A stretch of DNA of 64,000 nucleotides from Streptomyces phaeolivaceus (GCF_009184865.1 NZ_CP045096.1:434001-498000); one strand, 5' to 3'; shown: positions 8,278 through 17,084, counted from the first letter of the stretch. Notes: generated by a model from the letters alone, not told the origin. A program made the numbers and translations.

Positions 8278-8409
8278 ATGAGTATTCGCAGCCTGGGCTA
8301 TCTCGGCATCGGCTCACCCGACCAGATCACCGAGCATCTGACGCTGGAGCCCGGCGATGTGGTCTCCACGGGCACCCCGGCCGGCGTCGGCCTCGGCACC
8401 GGGCGGTGA
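8278..8409 (+). pseudogene. Extradiol dioxygenase start fused to an FAH tail
   Basis: This 43-codon frame has a good ribosome site (GGAGG) and begins MSIRSLGYLGIGSPDQ, the usual N-terminus of BphC-type extradiol (VOC) dioxygenases. After about 16 residues it switches to the conserved C-terminal FAH stretch LTLEPGDVVSTGTPAGVGLG and stops. Both parent genes are otherwise gone. It documents a deletion that joined the first codons of a dioxygenase to a second FAH hydrolase. Confidence 0.7.
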
Positions 8410-9597
8410 GCGGCTCCTCGCCGGGTGGGCGCCGAAGGCGTCCGTCGTCGACGCCACCGTCCCGGCGGGCGCGCTGAAGGCGTACGCGCTCGTCGACGAC
8501 GCCGCCTCCAAGGTGGTCCTGCCCGTACGCCCGGGGACTCGACTCGACGCTCTCGCCCCGGAGTTCGCCCTCTCCGCGGACTCCCGCATCGACCCGCCGT
8601 CCGGCACCCCGCGCGACTTCCGCACCCCGCGGCCGTACACCGTCACCACGGCCGGCGGGACCGCCCGCACCTGGACGGTCGAGGCCGTGCCCATGCGCAG
8701 TCCACTGCTGCCGGGGCTGCACGCCGACCCCAACATCCAGGAGTTCCACGGCCGTTACTACCTCTACCCGACGACGGACGGATTCGAGGGCTGGGGCGGC
8801 ACCCGGTTCCAGGTGTACTCCTCCGACGATCTGGTCACCTGGCGGCACCACGGGGTCGTGCTCGATCTGGAGTCGGATGTGAGCTGGGCGGACCGCTACG
8901 CCTGGGCGCCGGCCGCCGGGGAGCGCGACGGGGCGTACTACTTCTACTTCTACTTCTGCGCGAACCAGCAGATCGGTGTGGCCGTCGCGGACAGCCCGAC
9001 CGGCCCCTTCCGGGACGCCCTGGACCGGCCGCTGATCGGGCGCGACGACTACGCGGGCCAGATGATCGACCCGGCCGTCTTCAAGGACGACGACGGCACG
9101 TCCTCTCTCTACTGGGGCAACCGCGAGGCGTACGGTGTGCCGCTCGGCGAGGACATGGTGTCCTTCGATCCGGCGCTGGTACGGCGGTTCACCCCGGACG
9201 GCTTCCGCGAGGGCGCCTTCGTCGTGAAGCGGCGGGGCGTCTACTACTTCATGTGGTCGGAGGACGACACCCGCAGCGAGGACTATCGCGTCGCCTACGC
9301 GACCGGGCCCTCACCGCTCGGCCCCTGGACGAAGCGGGGGGGGTGATCCTGAAGAAGCGTCCGGAGTACGGGATCCTCGCGACCGGTCACCACACGGTCG
9401 TCAATGTGCCCGGCACCGACGACTGGTTCATCTGCTACCACCGGTTCGCGATTCCGGGCCCCGGCACTCCGCGCGGCGACGGCATGCGCCGGGAATCCAC
9501 CCTGGACCGGCTGGTGTTCGCGGCGGACGGCTCGATCGAGGAGGTCGTGCCGACCCTGGAGTCCATCGAGCCGGTCCGGACGCTCGGGTCCGGATGA
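8410..9597 (+). pseudogene. GH43 glycoside hydrolase, 5'-truncated and frameshifted at G8
   Basis: The frame starts inside a small Ig-like domain (PGTRLDALAPEFALS, then TTAGGTARTWTVEA) and enters a family 43 five-bladed propeller: LLPGLHADPNIQEFHGRYYL carries the catalytic base Asp, MIDPAVFKDDDG the pKa-modulating Asp, and REGAFVVKRRGVYYF the catalytic acid Glu. At a run of eight G (9336-9343) the frame shifts. The missing end, VILKKRPEYGILATGHHTVV to PVRTLGSG, continues one frame away to 9597. The signal peptide and true N-terminus are missing. A TACTTC triplication at about 8937-8954 adds residues to a conserved strand. Confidence 0.8.
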
Positions 9598-9615
9598 GGC
9601 CCCGTTCCGCCGTGT

Positions 9616-10113
9616 TCAGCCGTGCGGCAGGGTCTCGCGGGCGTACCGGGCGAAGGCGCGCGACCGGCGGGTGGGGGTGACGGTCGTGGCATGGGCGATC
9701 ACGACCCTGACCTCCTCCAGCGGGTCGCCGATCGGTACCGATGCCAGTGGCAGGCCCTCGAAGTTGGTGGCGGTCGGCCAGCGCTGGATCAGCAGGGAGT
9801 AGCCGAGGCCGCGGGCGACGAGGGTGCGTACGGCCTCGATGGAGGAGGTGCGGTAGCGGATGTTCGGCTTGACGCCGACGCCGCGCATCCAGCGGTCGGC
9901 GTTGGCCGGGGCGGGCGGGGCCGCGTAGACGATCAGGGGCTCGTCGGCGAGTTCGGTGAGGGAGACGGCGTCCCGGCCGGCCAGCGGGTGCCCCGGCGAC
10001 AGGATCACGTACGGCCTGCTCGCCCGTACCGTGGTGCAGGTCAGGCCTGTCTCGGCGCCGGTCTCGTAGAGCAGGCCCAGATCGCAGGCGCCGTCGAGGA
10101 GGGCCTGGGCCGT
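9616..10113 (-). pseudogene. LysR regulator, effector-domain remnant
   Basis: This is the C-terminal half of a LysR-type regulator: AQALLDGACDLGLLYETG, the HPLAGRDAVSLTELADEPLI hinge and a normal C-terminus. The DNA-binding winged helix and first effector subdomain (roughly 130 residues) are missing; the frame ends exactly where the ArsR gene stops. It cannot bind DNA as it stands. Confidence 0.75.
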
Positions 10114-10115
10114 CC

Positions 10116-10475
10116 TCAGTCGTGCGGTGCCTGGCCGCTGACCCGGTGGTCCGCGTGGCTGAGCGCCTCCACGACCAGACGCCGCAAGTGCCCGTCGCCG
10201 AGGCGGTAGTAGATGTGGCGCCCCTCCCTGCGGGTGTCCACGAGCCCGGCGAGCCGCAGCTTCGCCAGGTGCTGGCTGACGGCCGTACGCGACGCCTCGC
10301 AGCGGTCGGCCAGTGAACCGACGTCCGACTCGCCCTGGGCGAGCAGCCACAGCAGATGCAGCCGGGTGACGTCCGAGAGCATCGCGAACACTCCGGTCGC
10401 CTCGACGAGCCGTGCGCTGTCGGGGGCGCGCAGATGCGCACCGGACGCAGGTGAGACGGCGTGGCGTTCTGGCAT
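10116..10475 (-). CDS. ArsR/SmtB metal sensor, NmtR-like
   Basis: A 119-residue ArsR-family repressor with the recognition helix SRTAVSQHLAKLRLAGLV and wing TRREGRHIYYRL. Its last helix carries Asp94, His96, His107 and His110, the same D-x-H-10-H-2-H spacing as the Ni(II)/Co(II) ligands of mycobacterial NmtR; a further His lies near the C-terminus. There is no CxC arsenic/cadmium site. It is divergent from an MFS exporter across an 11-bp perfect inverted repeat (10526-10551), so it very likely represses the exporter until Ni or Co binds. The ATG at 10475 is preferred; its ribosome site is weak. Confidence 0.85.
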   Translation of the reverse strand: MPERHAVSPASGAHLRAPDSARLVEATGVFAMLSDVTRLHLLWLLAQGESDVGSLADRCEASRTAVSQHLAKLRLAGLVDTRREGRHIYYRLGDGHLRRLVVEALSHADHRVSGQAPHD

Positions 10476-10525
10476 GTGCCCAGGGTAGGCGCTCCGCCGG
10501 GGGTGCGTCGTGAGCACCCTCGGCA

Positions 10526-10559
10526 TTCATGTGCGCAGATGCGCACATGAAGTTATAGT
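10526..10559. promoter_or_regulatory. ArsR operator and exporter promoter, probable leaderless start
   Basis: TTCATGTGCGC at 10526-10536 is repeated inverted, without mismatch, at 10541-10551 across the 4-nt spacer AGAT. The form matches ArsR/SmtB 12-2-12-type operators. A TATAGT -10-like hexamer follows at 10554-10559, only 6 nt before the exporter ATG (10566), leaving no room for a ribosome site: the mRNA should be leaderless. A repressor on this operator would cover the -35 region. Confidence 0.75.
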
Positions 10560-10565
10560 CGGCTC

Positions 10566-11918
10566 ATGCTTGCCGTTCTGCGTCAGCGTGTCTATCGGCG
10601 GCTCTTCGTCGCCCAGGTCGTGGCCCTGGTGGGGACGGGCCTCGCGACCGTCGCGCTCGGGCTGCTGGCCTACGACCTCGCGGGGGCCGACGCCGGGTCG
10701 GTGCTGGGCACGGCGCTCGCGATCAAGATGGTGGCCTGTGTGGTGATCGCGCCGGCCGTCGGCGCGGTCGCCGACCGGGTGCCTCGGCGGGCGCTCATGG
10801 TGACGGCGGATCTGGTGCGGGCCGGGATCGCCGTGTCGCTGCCGTTCGTCGGCGCGGTCTGGCAGGTGTACGTCCTGGTGTTCCTGCTCCAGTCCGCCTC
10901 GGCCGCGTTCACGCCCACGTTCCAGGCAGTCGTCCCCGAAGTGCTGCCCGAGGAGCGGGACTACACCCGGGCGCTGTCGATGTCACGGCTGGCGTACGAC
11001 CTGGAGAGCCTCCTCTCCCCCGCGTTCGCGGCCGTCCTGCTGTCCGTGATCACCTACAACTGGCTGTTCACCGGTACCGTCGTCGGTTTCCTCGCCTCGG
11101 CCGCGCTGGTCGTCTCGACCGCCCTGCCCGCGCGGGCCGCCGCCTCCGTCCCGCGCACGGGCGGGCTGTACGCCAGGGCCACGGCCGGCACACGCCTGTT
11201 CCTCGGCGTTCCCGCGCTGCGGGCCCTGCTCGCCCTGAACCTCGCGGTCGCGGCGGCCGGGGCGATGGTGACGGTCAACTCCGTCGTCTACGTCCGCGAG
11301 GTGCTGGGCCTGTCGGCGGGCGCCGTACCGCTGGCGCTGGGGGCGTACGGGGCCGGGTCGATGGTGGTGGCCCTGGTGCTGCCCCGTGTCCTGGACAGGG
11401 TGCGGGACCGGGCGGTGATGCTGTGGGGCGCGCTGTCGCCGGCCGTCGTCTTCGCCGGGCTCGGCGTCGTCACGGCCGCGCGGGGCGGGAGTTGGCGGCT
11501 GCCCGCGTTGCTCGTGCTCTGGGCCGCGTTCGGTGCCGCGTCCTCGGCGGTGCTCACCCCGGCCGGGCGGCTGATCCGTCGCTCGGTGCCGCCCGGGGAG
11601 CGTACGGCCGCGTTCGCCGCGCAGTTCTCCCTGTCGCACGGCTGCTGGCTGCTGACGTACCCGCTGGCCGGGTGGCTCGGAGCGGCGGCGGGGCTCGACC
11701 GGGCGGTGCTCGCGCTGGGTTCGATCGCCCTGGGCGCGGCGCTGCTCGCCGTACGGCTGTGGCCGGCGGACCCGGCCGCCGACCCGCAACCGGCCGCCGA
11801 GCCGCGCCCGGTGGCCGAGCCGCGCCCGGTGGCCGAGCCGACGCCCCGCGCGCACGCGGCCCACGCAGCGCACACGGCCCACGCGCACGCGGCCCGAGTG
11901 CGCCCCCTCACACGCTGA
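10566..11918 (+). CDS. MFS exporter with His-rich C-terminal tail
   Basis: A 450-residue major facilitator with about twelve transmembrane helices, of the enterobactin-exporter-like/DHA3 type (DRVPRRALMVTADLVRAG is the loop 2-3 motif). After the last helix comes a Pro/Glu repeat (AEPRPV twice) and a tail rich in His (AHAAHAAHTAHAHAA), which could bind Ni or Co. The divergent NmtR-like sensor and its operator over this promoter suggest metal efflux; drug export cannot be excluded. The gene overlaps the 3' end of urtE tail-to-tail by 11 bp. Confidence 0.85.
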   Translation: MLAVLRQRVYRRLFVAQVVALVGTGLATVALGLLAYDLAGADAGSVLGTALAIKMVACVVIAPAVGAVADRVPRRALMVTADLVRAGIAVSLPFVGAVWQVYVLVFLLQSASAAFTPTFQAVVPEVLPEERDYTRALSMSRLAYDLESLLSPAFAAVLLSVITYNWLFTGTVVGFLASAALVVSTALPARAAASVPRTGGLYARATAGTRLFLGVPALRALLALNLAVAAAGAMVTVNSVVYVREVLGLSAGAVPLALGAYGAGSMVVALVLPRVLDRVRDRAVMLWGALSPAVVFAGLGVVTAARGGSWRLPALLVLWAAFGAASSAVLTPAGRLIRRSVPPGERTAAFAAQFSLSHGCWLLTYPLAGWLGAAAGLDRAVLALGSIALGAALLAVRLWPADPAADPQPAAEPRPVAEPRPVAEPTPRAHAAHAAHTAHAHAARVRPLTR

Positions 11919-12609
11919 GCGCCGCCCGGACGGTCTGTTCGGAGCCGGTGCCGCCCTCGCCCGACGAGGTGACCCGGCCCGCTTCCAGGACGTAGTACCG
12001 CTCGGCCGCCCGCATGGCGAAGCCCACGTGCTGTTCGACGAGGAGGACGGAGAGGCCGCCCCGGCGGGTCAGGGCGAGGATCGTCTCCTCGATCTCGGCG
12101 ACGACGGAGGGCTGGATACCCTCGGTCGGCTCGTCGAGGAGGAGCAGACGGGGGCGGGTGATCAGGGCGCGGGCGAAGGCGAGTTGCTGGCGCTGGCCGC
12201 CGGAGAGGAGACCGGCGCGGCGGCCGGACAGTTCCCGCAGGACGGGGAACAGGTCCAGGGCCTCCGCGATCGCCTCCTTGCCCTCCGGGCGGCCGTCGGC
12301 GACCAGTTGCAGGTTCTCGGCGGTGGTGAGGTGCGGGAACGACTGCTGGCCCTGCGGGACATAGGCCATGCCCCGGGCCACCCGCTGGTGCGGGGCGAGG
12401 TGGGTGATGTCCTCGCCGTCCAGCAGGACGGTCCCGCCCTTGGGCTTGATGAGGCCCATGGCGGCGCGCAACAGGGTGCTCTTGCCTGCGCCGTTGTGGC
12501 CGAGGACGGCTCCGACGCCGTCCTTCGGGACGGTGACGGTGACGTCGTGCAGCACGGTCGTCCGGTCGTAGCCGGCCCGGACGGAGTTGATCTCCAGCAT
12601 GGGCGTCAT
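11908..12609 (-). CDS. urtE: Urea ABC transporter ATP-binding protein UrtE
   Basis: A 233-residue LivF-type ATPase: Walker A GHNGAGKST, signature LLSGGQRQQLAFARAL, Walker B LLLLDEPTEGIQP. It powers urea (or short-chain amide) import with UrtD, on the cytosolic face. Its ATG overlaps the urtD stop (ATGA), and it closes the urtABCDE operon. The EGIQPS sequence after Walker B is typical of UrtE and LivF. Confidence 0.93.
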   Translation of the reverse strand: MTPMLEINSVRAGYDRTTVLHDVTVTVPKDGVGAVLGHNGAGKSTLLRAAMGLIKPKGGTVLLDGEDITHLAPHQRVARGMAYVPQGQQSFPHLTTAENLQLVADGRPEGKEAIAEALDLFPVLRELSGRRAGLLSGGQRQQLAFARALITRPRLLLLDEPTEGIQPSVVAEIEETILALTRRGGLSVLLVEQHVGFAMRAAERYYVLEAGRVTSSGEGGTGSEQTVRAALSV

Positions 12610-13409
12610 GCCTCCTCGGCGACGGGGACGGGGGCGGAAGCGGGAGCCGCGACCGGCTCGGCGGCGGGTTCGGGCTCGGAGGCGCGGCCGAGGTAGACCT
12701 CCTGGACCTTGGCGTCGGCCTGGACCTCGGCGACGGAGCCCTCGCTGAGGACCTTGCCCGCGTGCAGGACGGTGACGCTGCGGGCGAAGGAGCGCATGAA
12801 GTCCATGTCGTGCTCGATGACGACGACCGTGTGGTCCTCGCCGACGCGCCTGAGCAGCTCGCCCGTGGCCTCGCGTTCGTCGTGGCTCATGCCGGCGACC
12901 GGCTCGTCGAGCAGCAGCAGTCGCACGTCCTGGACGAGCAGCATGCCGATCTCCAGCCACTGCTTCTGTCCGTGGGCCAGGACACCCGCCGGACGGTCGC
13001 GCAGCGCGGTCAGACCGGTGGTCTCCAGGGCCCTGGTCACGGCCTCCGGTACGCCCTTGCGGCGGCGGAGCATCGTCAGCGGGCCGCGGCCGGCGCCCGC
13101 CGCGATGTCGAGGTTCTGCAGGACGGTGAGTTCCTCGAAGACCGTGGCCGTCTGGAACGTACGGCCGATGCCCAGGCGGGCGATCCGGTGCACCGGCTTG
13201 CCGATGAGTTCCTCGCCGCCGAAGCGGACCGATCCGCCGGCCTTCACAAGGCCGGTGACGGCGTCCACCAGAGTCGTCTTGCCGGCGCCGTTCGGGCCGA
13301 TGAGGAAGCGCAGGTCGCCGGGGCGGATGTCGAGGTCCACGCCGTCGACGGCCTTGAAGCCGTCGAACGTCACCCGCAGATCACGGACCGTCAGTCCCTC
13401 GCCGCTCAT
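12606..13409 (-). CDS. urtD: Urea ABC transporter ATP-binding protein UrtD
   Basis: A 267-residue LivG-type ATPase with Walker A GPNGAGKTT, GRTFQTATVFEELTV after the Q-loop, signature-like VLAHGQKQWLEIGMLL (a degenerate LSGGQ that is usual in UrtD) and Walker B LLLLDEPVAGM. It is translationally coupled to urtC by ATGA. The C-terminus carries a Glu/Pro/Ala-rich extension (EPEPAAEPVAAPASAPVP) not needed for the fold. Confidence 0.93.
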   Translation of the reverse strand: MSGEGLTVRDLRVTFDGFKAVDGVDLDIRPGDLRFLIGPNGAGKTTLVDAVTGLVKAGGSVRFGGEELIGKPVHRIARLGIGRTFQTATVFEELTVLQNLDIAAGAGRGPLTMLRRRKGVPEAVTRALETTGLTALRDRPAGVLAHGQKQWLEIGMLLVQDVRLLLLDEPVAGMSHDEREATGELLRRVGEDHTVVVIEHDMDFMRSFARSVTVLHAGKVLSEGSVAEVQADAKVQEVYLGRASEPEPAAEPVAAPASAPVPVAEEA

Positions 13410-14551
13410 GCCGTTCCTCCTGTCGGGGCCGCGGTCGTGGTGGTCGTCCTGGGGGTACGGCGCCGGCGCACCACGACCGCCAGGGAGGCGAGGCCGCCGG
13501 GCAGGAAGCCGACCGCGAGGACGAACAGCAGGCCCTGGAGATAGGTCCACGCGGCGGGGAAGGCGTCGGAGAGGGTGCTCTGCGCCCAGGCCACCGCGAG
13601 CGCGCCGAGTACGGCGCCCACCAGGGAGGCCCGGCCGCCCACCGCCGCGCCGATCACGAAGCCGATGGACGGGACGATGCCGATCAGGGCCGGGGAGATG
13701 ATGCCGACCGCAGGGACGAACAGGGCGCCCGCGAGGCCCGCCATTCCGGCCGCGACGACGTACGCGACGAGCTTGACGCCTGCCGGGTCGTAGCCGAGGA
13801 AGCGGACGCGTTCCTCGGAGTCCCGTACGGCGACGAGGAGTTCGCCGTAGCGGCTGACGAACAGCTGCCGGGCGAGCGCCATCAGCAGCAGGAGCACGGC
13901 GGCGATGATGAAGTACACCATCTTCTGGTTGACCGGGTCGTTGAGGTCGTAGCCGAAGAAGCCCTGGATGTCGGTGAGGCCGTTGGTGCCGCCGGTGGTG
14001 GCCTGCTGGCCGACCAGCCAGATGGCGAGGGCGGCGGCCAGCGCCTGGCTGAGGATCGCGAAGTAGGCGCCCTTCACCCGGCGGCGGAAGACGAAGAAGC
14101 CGACCAGCGCGGCGACCGCCATCGGCAGCAGCACGGTCATGGCGAGCGCGAACAGCGGGTTGGCGAACGGCTGCCACCACCACGGCAGGGTGTCGCCGGT
14201 GCCGTAGAGCTGCATGAAGTCGGGCAGCGTCTGGCCGGTGTCGGCGGCGTCGGCGAGCTTGAGGTGCATCGCCATGGCGTAGCCGCCGAGGCCGAAGAAG
14301 ACGCCCTGGCCGAGGACGAGCAGTCCGCCGCGCCCCCAGGCGAGGCTGACGCCGACCGCGACGATCGCGTAACACAGGTATTTGGCGAGGAGGTTGAGCC
14401 GGAAGTCGGAGAGGGCGAGCGGGGCGACGCCCAGCAGCAGGACGGCGCCGAGGAGGAAGGCGCCCGGGACGCGGAAGCGGTCCAGGAGAGAGGGAGGTGG
14501 CTCCGCCGGGTCGGGAACGGTCTTCTCGGGAAGGGGAGTTGTCGTCGTCAT
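13406..14551 (-). CDS. urtC: Urea ABC transporter permease UrtC
   Basis: A 381-residue LivM-type permease with about ten transmembrane helices. The conserved GQGVFFGLGGYAMAMHL stretch and the EAA-like cytosolic loop SEERVRFLGYDPAGVKL are in place. A Thr/Arg-rich tail ends the protein. The ATG at 14551 overlaps the urtB stop. It pairs with UrtB to form the membrane channel. Confidence 0.92.
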   Translation of the reverse strand: MTTTTPLPEKTVPDPAEPPPSLLDRFRVPGAFLLGAVLLLGVAPLALSDFRLNLLAKYLCYAIVAVGVSLAWGRGGLLVLGQGVFFGLGGYAMAMHLKLADAADTGQTLPDFMQLYGTGDTLPWWWQPFANPLFALAMTVLLPMAVAALVGFFVFRRRVKGAYFAILSQALAAALAIWLVGQQATTGGTNGLTDIQGFFGYDLNDPVNQKMVYFIIAAVLLLLMALARQLFVSRYGELLVAVRDSEERVRFLGYDPAGVKLVAYVVAAGMAGLAGALFVPAVGIISPALIGIVPSIGFVIGAAVGGRASLVGAVLGALAVAWAQSTLSDAFPAAWTYLQGLLFVLAVGFLPGGLASLAVVVRRRRTPRTTTTTAAPTGGTA

Positions 14552-15432
14552 GCCAGGCTCCGGGTGCGCAGTGTGTACAGGCCCTGGGGTCGCCATTGCA
14601 GGAAGGCGACGATCGCCACGAGCACGACGACCTTGGCGACACTGACCGTCGTCGAGTATTCGAGGACCGACTGCAGCACGCCGAGCGCGAAGGCGGTGAT
14701 GACACTGCCCTTGAGCTGGGCGACACCGCCGACGACCACGACCAGGAAGGCGTCGACGATGTAGTTGGTGCCCATCGTCGGACCGATCGGGCCGACCAGG
14801 GTGAGCGCGACACCGGCCACGCCCGCGAGACCGGAGCCGATGAAGAACGTCGTACGGTCCACGCGTTCGGTCGCGATACCGGACACCTCGGCGAGGTCCC
14901 GGTTCTGCACGACGGCGCGGATACGGCGGCCCAGCGGGGTCAGCCGCAGGATCAGGGTGAGGCCGAGGACGCAGAGCAGGGCGAGGCCGAGGATGAACAG
15001 CCGGTTGTTGGCGAAGGTGATGCCGCCGACCGAGATGTTGCCGGTGAGGAGGTCGGGCGCGGCGGTCTGGACGTTCGGGGCGCCGAAGATGTCCCGGGCC
15101 AGCTGCTGGAGCATCAGGGAGACGCCCCAGGTGACCAGCAGGGTGTCCAGGGGACGGGTGTAGAGGCGCCGGATGAGCAGCCATTCCAGCAGCGCGCCCA
15201 TGGCTCCGGCGACGAGGAAGGCGACGGGCAGGGCGACGAGGAGGGAGGCACCGGCGCCGCTGATGGACTTCTGCAGCACGTACGTGGTGTACGCGCCGGC
15301 CATGATGAACTCGCCGTGCGCCATGTTGATCACGCCCATCTGACCGAAGGTGAGGGTCAGGCCGAGGGCGATGAGCAGGAGGACGGCGCCGATGCTGATG
15401 CCGGTGAAGGATTGATTGAGGATGACCGTCAT
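14548..15432 (-). CDS. urtB: Urea ABC transporter permease UrtB
   Basis: A 294-residue LivH-type permease with about eight transmembrane helices: GLTLTFGQMGVINMAHGEFI at the start is diagnostic for the LivH/UrtB family, and RAVVQNRDLAEVSGIATERV is the coupling loop. The ATG at 15432 is chosen by homology. It is separated from urtA by a 160-bp spacer that holds a long palindromic repeat, which may lower downstream expression relative to the binding protein. Confidence 0.92.
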   Translation of the reverse strand: MTVILNQSFTGISIGAVLLLIALGLTLTFGQMGVINMAHGEFIMAGAYTTYVLQKSISGAGASLLVALPVAFLVAGAMGALLEWLLIRRLYTRPLDTLLVTWGVSLMLQQLARDIFGAPNVQTAAPDLLTGNISVGGITFANNRLFILGLALLCVLGLTLILRLTPLGRRIRAVVQNRDLAEVSGIATERVDRTTFFIGSGLAGVAGVALTLVGPIGPTMGTNYIVDAFLVVVVGGVAQLKGSVITAFALGVLQSVLEYSTTVSVAKVVVLVAIVAFLQWRPQGLYTLRTRSLA

Positions 15433-15482
15433 TACGCGGCTCCGGGTCGGGGGGAGGGTGCGTGGGCGGGTGCGGGTGGGTG

Positions 15483-15580
15483 GGGGCTTCTCGCGCAGTT
15501 CCCCGCGCCCCTCAAAAAGCAGGGGCTGCGCCCCGTGCTTTTTGCTTTTGGGGGCACGGGGAACTGCGCGAGAAGTCCCC
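15483..15580. repeat. Streptomyces-type long palindromic repeat between urtA and urtB
   Basis: The outer arms GGGCTTCTCGCGCAGTTCC (left) and the inverse of GGAACTGCGCGAGAAGTCCC (right) match over about 24 of 26 bases, and an inner hairpin (AAAAAGCA, GGGGC, loop, GCCCC, TGCTTTTT) fills the centre. From memory, GGGGAACTGCGCGAGAAG is a widespread intergenic palindrome in Streptomyces. Within an operon it may attenuate transcription or protect the urtA mRNA 3' end. Confidence 0.8.
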
Positions 15581-15595
15581 ACCGGGCCCACGGAC

Positions 15596-16849
15596 TCACG
15601 ACAGACCGGCGGCCCAGTCGTACCCCTTCAGATACGGGTCCGGCGCAATCGGCTTGCCGGAGTTCCAGACCTCCTCGATCAGCCCGTCCGAGCCGATCTT
15701 TCCGATGCGGGCCGTCTTGTAGACGTGCTGCGTCGCCCCGTCGACCGTGACCTTCCCCTCGGGCGCGTCGAGTTCGATGCCGTCCGCCGCCTTCTTCACC
15801 TTCGCCACGTCGAAGGAACCGGCCTTCTCGACCATCTCCTTCCAGAGGTACACGGAGATGTACGCGGCCTCCATCGGGTCGCTGGTCGGCTTGTCCTTGC
15901 CGTACGCGGCCTGATAGGCGGCGACGAACTCGGTGTTGGCGGCGCCCGGTGTGGTCTCGTAGTAGTTCCAGGCGGTCAACTGGCCCTCCAGGTACTGCGT
16001 CCCGATGCTCTTGACCTCCTCCTCTGCGATCGACACCGAAAGCACCGGCAGGCTCTTCGCGGTGAGCCCGGCGGACTTGTACTCCTTGAAGAAGGCCACG
16101 TTGCTGTCGCCGTTGAGGGTGTTGAACACGGCGTCCGCGCCCGCGTCCTTGACCTTGTTGACGATGGTGCCGAACTCGGTGGAGCCGAGCGGCGCGTAGT
16201 CCTCGCCGACCACCTTCATACCCTGGGCCTCCGCGTACGCCTTGATGATCTTGTTGGCGGTGCGCGGGAAGACATAGTCGCTGCCCACCAGGTACAGCCG
16301 TGTCAGGCCCTGCTTCTTGAGGTAGTCGAGGGCGGGCACGATCTGCTGGTTGGTGGTGGCGCCGATGTAGAAGATGTACGGGGACTGCTCCAGGCCCTCG
16401 TACTGCACGGGGTAGAACAGGAGCGACTTGTAGCGTTCGAAGACCGGCTTGACGGCCTTGCGGCTGGCGGAGGTCCAGCAGCCGAACGTGGCGACCACCT
16501 TGTCGTCGGTGATCAGGGCCTCCGCCTTCTCCGCGAAGGTCGGCCAGTCGGAGGCACCGTCCTGACTGATGGGCTTCAGCTTCTTGCCGAGGACACCGCC
16601 GGCGGCGTTGATCTCCTTCACCGCGAGCAGCAGCGCGTTGTGGACGGTGACCTCGCTGATGGCCATGGTGCCGGAGAGCGAGTTCAGCAGCCCCACCTTC
16701 ACGGTGTCGCCGGAGGTGTCCGCCTGGGCCCCGGCGTTCGACGAGGTGCCGCTGCCGGTCTTGGCGCCGCACGCGCTGAGGGCGGCGGTCGTACCGAGCG
16801 CCGAGGCGCCCGCGAGAAGACCTCGTCTGCTGATGCCGATCCCGGACAT
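15596..16849 (-). CDS. urtA: Urea ABC transporter substrate-binding lipoprotein UrtA
   Basis: A 417-residue binding protein with a twin-arginine-like lipoprotein signal ([21 protein letters not shown], lipobox ending at Cys). The mature part has the UrtA pattern: [50 protein letters not shown] and [15 protein letters not shown]. It captures urea or short amides outside the membrane. The ATG at 16849 follows an AGGAGG ribosome site. Candidate GlnR boxes lie 50-140 bp upstream, in keeping with nitrogen control. Confidence 0.93.
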   Translation of the reverse strand: MSGIGISRRGLLAGASALGTTAALSACGAKTGSGTSSNAGAQADTSGDTVKVGLLNSLSGTMAISEVTVHNALLLAVKEINAAGGVLGKKLKPISQDGASDWPTFAEKAEALITDDKVVATFGCWTSASRKAVKPVFERYKSLLFYPVQYEGLEQSPYIFYIGATTNQQIVPALDYLKKQGLTRLYLVGSDYVFPRTANKIIKAYAEAQGMKVVGEDYAPLGSTEFGTIVNKVKDAGADAVFNTLNGDSNVAFFKEYKSAGLTAKSLPVLSVSIAEEEVKSIGTQYLEGQLTAWNYYETTPGAANTEFVAAYQAAYGKDKPTSDPMEAAYISVYLWKEMVEKAGSFDVAKVKKAADGIELDAPEGKVTVDGATQHVYKTARIGKIGSDGLIEEVWNSGKPIAPDPYLKGYDWAAGLS

Positions 16850-16898
16850 GCAATACCTCCTAGGTCGCTGAAGTGCGACCACAGCCTGCGAGGAGACT

Positions 16899-16987
16899 GT
16901 TTCCCTTGCGTTTCGGGGCAATTGAAGAACAGTTTCCTGAGGAAGTATTTTTGTGGGGCCCCGGAGAATTTGTTACTTCCCGGAGAA
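16899..16987. promoter_or_regulatory. Candidate GlnR boxes upstream of urtA
   Basis: On the urtA strand, GAAAC occurs at 16936-16932, 16914-16910 and 16903-16899: the spacing is 22 and 11 nt, the GlnR a-site/b-site period (gTnAc-n6-GaAAc). On the plus strand, GTTAC at 16972-16976 is followed after 6 nt by GAGAA (16983-16987), again the GlnR layout. Urea uptake genes are known GlnR targets in Streptomyces. The a-sites in the first array are imperfect. Confidence 0.45.
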
Positions 16988-17084
16988 AGGATGTACTCCT
17001 GGTTTGCCTGTCACGGGCGGGATGGGCGAGGGTAAGCTCCGGACATCCCGTCGCGGGGCGGCACGAGGCGAGTTGAGGAGTGCG

